From: Streptomyces chartreusis NRRL 3882
GTDB lineage: Bacteria > Actinomycetota > Actinomycetes > Streptomycetales > Streptomycetaceae
Length of the DNA stretch: 64,000 nt
Reading direction: 5' to 3'
NCBI RefSeq assembly: GCF_900236475.1
Contig: NZ_LT963352.1
Location: 806,001 to 870,000, forward strand
The position numbers were made by a program, and so were the translations under genes. Each line of letters begins with the position of its first letter. Position 1 is the stretch's first letter. Below the pieces are notes generated by a model, which made no database searches, was not told the DNA's origin, and saw only the letters and a list, made by a program, of their open reading frames with translations. This document shows, in pieces, positions 59,086 through 64,000 of the stretch.

Positions 59086-60198
59086 ATGAGTACGCCGCCA
59101 TGGCCCCCTGCAGCGGAGCGGACTGACGGATCGGCCGTCCGGATCGGCGCTCTCGTGCCGCTGACCCGGCCTGGCTGGGTCGAGGCGGGTCACCACCTGC
59201 TCGCTGGGCTCGAACTGGCCGTGGGCGATGTCAATGACGCGGGCGGGATCGCCGGAAGGCCTCTCGAACTGGTGGTCCGGGACACCGCGGCTGATCCGGA
59301 CAGGGCCGCGGCGGCCGTGGAGGAGTTGGCCGGCCTGGGCGTGGCCGCGCTGGCCGGTGAGTATCACAGCGTCGTCGCTCGCGCCGCTGCCACCAGGGCC
59401 GACGCCCTCGGTCTGCCGTACCTCTGCTCGTCAGCGGTTCTCGACGCGCTCACCGAACAGCCGACGGAATGGGTCGCCCGCCTCTCCCCGCCACAGTCGC
59501 GCGGCTGGCGGATCTACGCGGACTTCCTCCTCGGCACTGGCCACAGCCGCATCGCCGTAGCAGCGCAGCCGAGTGTGTACTGGGCATCCGGAACGCGCAT
59601 TCTGCGGGACCACCTCACTCCGCGCGGCGGCACCGTCATCGAACTGGACATGAGCGCGCTCACCCCCACGGCCGTCCGCGACGAACTCGTCGAGCATCGC
59701 GCGACAGCCCTCCTGCTCCTGGTAGGTCACCCTGAGCCGGCCGTGCCGCTCGTCAGGTCCGTCCGCCGCGACGAGCGCCTCGCCGAGGTGCTGATCGGTG
59801 CTCCGGCCGGACAGCCGGAGTTCGCGGAATGGACGACGTCGCTGGGCGACGACGGCGCCGCGATCCCGTTCCTGCGCTACCTGCCCGAGCGCCTCACCCC
59901 CCTCGGTACACGAGTCGGGACGACCCTGAGCGAACGGCTGGCCGAAGCGCCCTCCTTCGTGGCCTTCGAGGGCTACGACACGGTCACCGTCCTCGCCGAG
60001 GTGCTGCGTGCCCAGGGGACGGACCGGGCGCGCACGGCCGAATCCTGGCCCCGCGTCGATGTGCCGGGGACCCGCGGCCGGATCCGGTTCTCGCGCGTGC
60101 CCGGCATCAGCGTGTGGCAATGGGCCGTGCCGCCGGTCCAGGTCGTCGATCGAGACCCGGCGCATCCCGATCGCTTTCGGATCCTCCACACCGGCTGA
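59086..60198 (+). CDS. Type 1 periplasmic-binding fold protein (LivK-like) without signal peptide
   Basis: 370 residues. The domain starts at once with VRIGALVPLTRPGWVEAG, then AVGDVNDAGGIAGRPLELVVRDT and LAGEYHSVVARAAATRADAL, as in branched-chain amino acid receptors. Unlike the ABC transporter receptors there is no signal or lipoprotein sequence: only 18 hydrophilic residues precede the first beta-strand. No permease or ATPase gene is near. A cytoplasmic ligand sensor, or the sensory half of a lost fusion, is plausible. An LRR gene follows after 68 bases and may be co-transcribed. Confidence 0.83.
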   Translation: MSTPPWPPAAERTDGSAVRIGALVPLTRPGWVEAGHHLLAGLELAVGDVNDAGGIAGRPLELVVRDTAADPDRAAAAVEELAGLGVAALAGEYHSVVARAAATRADALGLPYLCSSAVLDALTEQPTEWVARLSPPQSRGWRIYADFLLGTGHSRIAVAAQPSVYWASGTRILRDHLTPRGGTVIELDMSALTPTAVRDELVEHRATALLLLVGHPEPAVPLVRSVRRDERLAEVLIGAPAGQPEFAEWTTSLGDDGAAIPFLRYLPERLTPLGTRVGTTLSERLAEAPSFVAFEGYDTVTVLAEVLRAQGTDRARTAESWPRVDVPGTRGRIRFSRVPGISVWQWAVPPVQVVDRDPAHPDRFRILHTG

Positions 60199-60266
60199 CG
60201 GGCCAGGACGCTGCCCCGCACGAAAAAAGCTCGTACCGGACCGTCGGCGGAAGGGAACCCGAGAAC

Positions 60267-60995
60267 ATGCAGCCCGCGCCCACCACGCTCAGCCTCTGGC
60301 GTCACCAGCTCGGGGAAGTACCCGAGTCGGTCTGGCGACGAACCGAGCTGGAGGTGCTGATTCTGGCGGACAACGGGCTCACGACTCTTCCCGCCGAGAT
60401 CGGGCTACTGCGCCGGCTCACGACCTTGGACCTCGGCCACAACAAGCTCACGTCGCTTCCCGACGCTCTGGGCGACCTGACCGAACTCAGCGGCTGCCTC
60501 TATCTGCACGACAACAGCCTGTCCCAACTCCCGGACACGGTGGGGAACCTGTCGCGGCTGCGCTATCTCAATGTCGGGGAAAACCCTCTCACCGCCCTGC
60601 CCGAAACCATCGACCGGATGACGGATCTGATCGAACTACGCGCCCAGCACAGCCTGTTGACCACCCTGCCCGCGGGCATCGGCTCCCTCCGCAAGCTGCG
60701 CGAACTCTGGCTCCGCGGGAACAAGCTCACCAGCCTGCCGGCCTCGGTCACCGAACTGGACGGGCTACGACACCTGGACCTGCGGGAGAACGCGCTCGAC
60801 GAGGTGCCGGAGCCCCTGATGCGCCTTCCCCGGCTTCGCCAGCTCGACCTGCGCAGCAACCACATCGTCGAACTGCCGGACTGGGTCGCACGGATGAGGG
60901 CGCTGGAGAAGCTGGATCTGCGCTGGAACCCCTGCACACCCTCCCCGCACCTGCTCACCGAGCTGGAACAGCGCGGCTGCGTGGTCCTGCTGTGA
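60267..60995 (+). CDS. Leucine-rich-repeat protein
   Basis: 242 residues composed of about nine to ten 23-residue LRRs with the pattern LxxLDLxxNxLxxLPxxIxxL, for example LEVLILADNGLTTLPAEIG, LTTLDLGHNKLTSLPDALG and LRHLDLRENALDEVPEPL. No signal peptide or membrane segment is visible, so it is cytoplasmic. LRRs form a curved binding surface for proteins; the ligand is unknown. The length suggests a stand-alone interaction module. The upstream signal-less binding protein gene is its likely operon partner. Confidence 0.9.
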   Translation: MQPAPTTLSLWRHQLGEVPESVWRRTELEVLILADNGLTTLPAEIGLLRRLTTLDLGHNKLTSLPDALGDLTELSGCLYLHDNSLSQLPDTVGNLSRLRYLNVGENPLTALPETIDRMTDLIELRAQHSLLTTLPAGIGSLRKLRELWLRGNKLTSLPASVTELDGLRHLDLRENALDEVPEPLMRLPRLRQLDLRSNHIVELPDWVARMRALEKLDLRWNPCTPSPHLLTELEQRGCVVLL

Positions 60996-61011
60996 ACTGC
61001 CGGGGCACGCC

Positions 61012-61128
61012 TCAGGCTTCGTCCGCCCTGGTCAGGGCATCGGTGATCACGCGGGTGGCGAAGTCGCGGCCGTCGGTGATCCGGTTGGTATGCTCCGCGA
61101 GCAGGAAGGCGGTGGGCGGGTCCGGCGA
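61012..61128 (-). other. Possible remnant of a minus-strand gene end
   Basis: Read on the minus strand into the stop at 61012, the frame gives PDPPTAFLLAEHTNRITDG then RDFATRVITDALTRADEA, which looks like natural protein rather than noise, but it has no start, no ribosome site and no family I can name. It lies between the LRR gene and the response regulator gene. Confidence 0.3.
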
Positions 61129-61150
61129 ACGCCGATGACGGCCGCCGTGG

Positions 61151-61813
61151 TCAGGAGTCGCGTGGGGTCACCAGGCCGGATTCGTAGGCCAGCACCACGA
61201 GTTGGGCCCGGTCACGGGCGCGGAGCTTGGTCATGGCCCGGTTGATGTGGGTTTTCGCGGTGAGTGGGCTGATCACCAGACGGTCGGCGATCTCGTCATT
61301 GGACAGGCCCCGCGCGACCAGGACGACGGCCTCGCGTTCGCGGCCGGTCAGCTCCTCCAGCGCCGTGCCGGGGTGGGTGGGGAGCGGCTGGGTGACGTAC
61401 CGGTTGATCAGCTTGCGGGTGATGGAGGGGGCGAGCAGGGCGTCGCCGCGCGCCGCGACGCGTACGGCGTGCAGGAAGTCCTCCGGCACGATGTCCTTGA
61501 CCAGGAATCCGGCTGCGCCGGCGCGCAGCGCGTCCAACACGTACTCGTCGAGGCCGTAGTTGGTCAGGATGACGACGTGCACCCCGGCCAGGACCGGGTC
61601 CGCGGCGATGCGCCGGGTCGCCTCGATGCCGTCGACGACCGGCATCTGGATGTCGATGAGCGCGACGTCGGGCAGGTGCTCCCTGGCCAGTTCCAGGCCC
61701 TCGCCGCCGTCGGCGGCCTCCGCCACCACCTCGATGTCGTCCTCCAGGTCGAGGAGCGCGCGGAATCCGCTGCGGATGAGCGGCTGGTCGTCGACGAGCA
61801 GGACGCGGATCAT
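61151..61813 (-). CDS. NarL/FixJ-type response regulator
   Basis: 220 residues. The receiver domain has the acidic pair VDDQ (residues 8-9), phospho-acceptor Asp54 in ALIDIQMPVVDG, Thr in VVILTNYG and Lys in FLVKDIVPEDF. The LuxR-type HTH is ELTGREREAVVLVARGLSND then RLVISPLTAKTHINRAMTKL. It is the DNA-binding partner of the histidine kinase encoded just upstream, with an ATGA overlap at 61810-61813. Confidence 0.95.
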   Translation of the reverse strand: MIRVLLVDDQPLIRSGFRALLDLEDDIEVVAEAADGGEGLELAREHLPDVALIDIQMPVVDGIEATRRIAADPVLAGVHVVILTNYGLDEYVLDALRAGAAGFLVKDIVPEDFLHAVRVAARGDALLAPSITRKLINRYVTQPLPTHPGTALEELTGREREAVVLVARGLSNDEIADRLVISPLTAKTHINRAMTKLRARDRAQLVVLAYESGLVTPRDS

Positions 61814-62937
61814 GACACCCGGTCCAGGGGCAGTTCGGCCTGGACGGTGAAGCCGCCCTCGCCGCGCGGCTCCGCCCGCAACCGGCCGCCGAGGGCGGTG
61901 ACGCGCTCGCGCATGCCCTGCAGCCCGACGCCGGGCGTCGGCGCGACGGCCGGTGTGGCCTTGCCGTCGTCGTCGATGCGGAGGGCGAGGGCGTCCGGGC
62001 GGCAGTCGATCCGGACCGAGGCCGTGCCGGCGTCCGCGTGCCGGGCGATGTTGGTCAGCGACTCCTGAACGATCCGGTAGACGGTCCGGCCCACCGCGGC
62101 CGGCACGTCATGGCGCTCTCCCTCGATCGTCAGCGTCGCCTTCAGACCGGTTCTGCCGGCTCGTTCCACCAGTTCGGGCACGTCGTCGAGTCCGCGCGGG
62201 GGCGCCGTGTCGTCGTCGCGCAGCGCCTCCAGCGTCACGCGCAGCTCCCGGGCCGCCTCACGGCCGGCCTCCTGGATCGCCAGCAGTGCCTCCGACACCT
62301 CCTCGCCTCGTCTGCGGGCCACGTGGACGGCCACGTCGGCCTGCACCTTGATGACCGAGATCTGATGGGTCAGCGAATCGTGCAGTTCCCTCGCGATGCG
62401 CAGCCGTTCCTCGTCGGCGCGGCGTCGGGCGGTCTCTTCCCGGGTGCGCTCGGCCTCGTCCGCCCGACGCTCGGCCTGCCGCAACGCCTCCCCGGCGGCC
62501 CCGGCCGCGATCAGCCAGGCGATTTCCAGGGCACCCCGGGCCTGCGCGAACGCCTCGCCCGTGTCGTGGAGGCCGGAGGCGAGCGCCGCGAACGGGAGGG
62601 CGGCCAGCACGGTCAGGCTCGCCGCGACGGCGGCGACCCGGTGTCCCGCGCGCACGGCGGCGTACACCGCGAACAGGTAGGCGACGGCGGGCACATCGAA
62701 GCCGGCCGCCTGATACGCGATCGCGCACAGCCCGGTGACCGCCAGGACGGCGACCGGGGCCCGGCGGCGCGCGGCCAGGGCCAGCCCGCCGGCCGTCAGC
62801 AGCGCGTACCCGAGCAAGTCCCGGTCCGTTGCGGAGGGTTGCCCGGACACTCCCGTGACCAGCAGCGTCCCCGCCACGCCCACGGCGATGCCCCAGTCTC
62901 CGACCAGGGTCCGGACGCGGGTCTCACCTGCATTCAT
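61810..62937 (-). CDS. Sensor histidine kinase (HPK7/NarX type)
   Basis: 375 residues. Four to five membrane helices occupy residues 15-150 with no sizeable outer domain, so the signal is probably sensed in or at the membrane. A short coiled coil (residues 155-180) leads to the HisKA_3 box with His186 (IARELHDSLTHQISVIKVQ). The ATPase domain has RIVQESLTNIARHADAGTA and GVGLQGMRERVTALGG. It phosphorylates the coupled NarL-type regulator. The divergent small membrane protein gene at 63157 is a candidate target or accessory. Confidence 0.94.
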   Translation of the reverse strand: MNAGETRVRTLVGDWGIAVGVAGTLLVTGVSGQPSATDRDLLGYALLTAGGLALAARRRAPVAVLAVTGLCAIAYQAAGFDVPAVAYLFAVYAAVRAGHRVAAVAASLTVLAALPFAALASGLHDTGEAFAQARGALEIAWLIAAGAAGEALRQAERRADEAERTREETARRRADEERLRIARELHDSLTHQISVIKVQADVAVHVARRRGEEVSEALLAIQEAGREAARELRVTLEALRDDDTAPPRGLDDVPELVERAGRTGLKATLTIEGERHDVPAAVGRTVYRIVQESLTNIARHADAGTASVRIDCRPDALALRIDDDGKATPAVAPTPGVGLQGMRERVTALGGRLRAEPRGEGGFTVQAELPLDRVS

Positions 62938-63156
62938 GCGCGCACCCTAACCGGCCGGCGCCACGGGCGGGTCCGCCTCGTGGGCGAGTGGCCGGCTACC
63001 GCACATGCAGTATGCGCGTGCGTTCTGCGGCTTGCGCGGTAGCGCGCTGCGGCGTCGGCGGCAGGGCGAAGTGTCCGCGTCCGCCGGACGACCGGGGCTC
63101 GGCCCGGCGGACATGCTCGGGTGACATCCGGTCACGGGAAGAGAAGGAGCGTCTCG

Positions 63157-63579
63157 ATGTCTGTTCGCCGCTTGTTCGCCGCCGCTGCGGTCGCGCTGCT
63201 CGGAGGTACCGGGCTCGCCGCGCCCGCGGCCGCCCACACGCCGGGCGGGTCGGTCGCCGCCGCTGCCCATGACGTCAGCCTCGGGCGACTCGGATCCGCC
63301 ACGGGCGCGCTGCTGGGGCTGGCGGGCCTCGTCGTCGCCGGGCTGGCCCTGGCCCGCCCGGCCGGCCGTATCGGCTCCGTCGACCAGTCTCTCGTGGCCA
63401 CGGCGGCCATGGTGGCGGGAGTGATCAGCATGGCCCTGGGCGGGCTGGTCGCGGCCACCGCCGACGGTGGTCTCGGCACCGGCAACGGGCTGGGCGGGGC
63501 CTATGTGGCGATGCTCGTGGGGCTGATCGCCACGGCCCTCGGCGGGCTGGTCCTGACCCGTTCGCGCCGCACCGGCTGA
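63157..63579 (+). CDS. Small secreted/membrane protein, DUF6223-like
   Basis: 140 residues. A signal-like helix (RLFAAAAVALLGGTGLAAPA, cleavage near AAA-H) is followed by three hydrophobic helices (LGSATGALLGLAGLVVAGLA, TAAMVAGVISMALGGLVAA and VAMLVGLIATALGGLVLTR). The layout fits the actinobacterial DUF6223 family, named from memory. AAGGAG precedes ATG 63157. It is divergent from the histidine kinase operon and may be its output, or a membrane co-sensor. Confidence 0.75.
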   Translation: MSVRRLFAAAAVALLGGTGLAAPAAAHTPGGSVAAAAHDVSLGRLGSATGALLGLAGLVVAGLALARPAGRIGSVDQSLVATAAMVAGVISMALGGLVAATADGGLGTGNGLGGAYVAMLVGLIATALGGLVLTRSRRTG

Positions 63580-63644
63580 CCGGAGCGGAAATACGAGCGC
63601 ACGTCCGTGTTCGTGAGGAGCCAGGCCCCACGGCGCACCGCGCT

Positions 63645-64000
63645 TCAGGAGTGCAGCCCGGTCAGGGAGAGGAACTCGGCGCGTGAGCGGGCGTCGTGGC
63701 GGAGTGTGCCGAGGAGGGTGGAGGTGAGTGTGCTGGAGCCCGTGGCCTGGACGCCGCGCAGGGTCATGCAGCTGTGCTCGGCTTCGATCACGACACCGAC
63801 GCCCTTGGGTTCGAGATGGGCCTGGAGCCAGTCGGCGACCTGCTTGGTCAGGCGTTCCTGGACCTGGGGCCGGCAGGCGAAGTGCTCGACCACGCGGGCC
63901 AGTTTGGACAGGCCGAGGATGCGGTGCCCGGGGAGGTAGCCGACGTGGGCGGTGCCGGTGAAGGGCAGCAGATGGTGCTCGCACACCGAGCGCACCGGGA
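63645..64000 (-). CDS. folE: GTP cyclohydrolase I, 5' part outside window
   Basis: The C-terminal 118 residues are visible; the start lies beyond 64000. Motifs are [20 protein letters not shown], which has the zinc ligands Cys and His, [20 protein letters not shown] and [19 protein letters not shown] with the second zinc Cys. The enzyme converts GTP to 7,8-dihydroneopterin triphosphate, the first step to folate or, in some operons, to 7-deazapurines. Only the ending is seen, so the family subtype (FolE rather than a pathway paralogue) is not certain. Confidence 0.93.
   Translation of the reverse strand, partial: PVRSVCEHHLLPFTGTAHVGYLPGHRILGLSKLARVVEHFACRPQVQERLTKQVADWLQAHLEPKGVGVVIEAEHSCMTLRGVQATGSSTLTSTLLGTLRHDARSRAEFLSLTGLHS

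Overview
The window is very GC-rich actinobacterial chromosome, most likely Streptomyces. The signs are strong third-position GC, GTG starts, many ATGA start/stop overlaps, families largely confined to streptomycetes (SCO2400-like, SapA-like and DUF6223-like proteins), dense TetR/LacI/LysR/AraC/ArsR regulators, one perfect GGAAT-N18-GTT (sigma-R type) promoter, and only two in-frame TTA (bldA) codons that I noticed. No rRNA, tRNA, CRISPR array, IS element or prophage is visible.

Layout. 1-6.4 kb: end of a TPR gene, a PepSY membrane protein, peptide deformylase, an ABC-F ATPase, and a divergent disulfide-oxidoreductase/thioredoxin pair with the sigma-R type promoter. 6.4-16.3 kb: aldehyde dehydrogenase, LacI, a TetR/FMN-reductase pair with two operator-like palindromes, and a four-gene molybdenum hydroxylase operon (2Fe-2S, FAD, Mo subunits and XdhC) divergent from a TetR gene across a 21-bp perfect inverted repeat. 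16.3-32.5 kb: regulators, an MFS/esterase pair, a PucR-like regulator with an internal 24-residue repeat, CoA transferase, TerC, a phosphoribosyltransferase, a pyruvyltransferase/FAD-oxidoreductase pair, GlxA-type AraC plus DJ-1, archease and CapA. 32.5-33.2 kb: about 750 bp of 16 degenerate 47-48 bp tandem units arranged in a higher-order pattern. 33.2-46.2 kb: a sigma-70 factor lacking two residues of the melting motif, a group of small secreted SH3-like proteins with a beta-lactamase-fold protein, a Ser/Thr kinase carrying an extracellular transglycosylase-like domain plus an FHA partner, a SapA-like protein and an APC permease.

46.3-59 kb looks like the specialised-metabolism locus. A 2,703-residue single-module type I PKS (acyl-ligase, ACP, KS, malonyl-type AT, DH, KR, ACP, TE) is translationally coupled to a flavin-dependent halogenase and divergent from a phenolic acid decarboxylase. 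It is flanked by three gene wrecks: a Vat-like acetyltransferase, an AraC C-terminus and a MmyB-type regulator. If the loading unit is a hydroxybenzoate, the module would build a (halo)hydroxycinnamate, which is the substrate class of the neighbouring decarboxylase; that link is inference. The PKS carries a TTA codon near its start, suggesting developmental (bldA) control.

59-64 kb: a substrate-binding-protein homologue without a signal peptide, a leucine-rich-repeat protein, a NarL-type two-component system, a small DUF6223-like membrane protein, and the end of GTP cyclohydrolase I running off the right edge.
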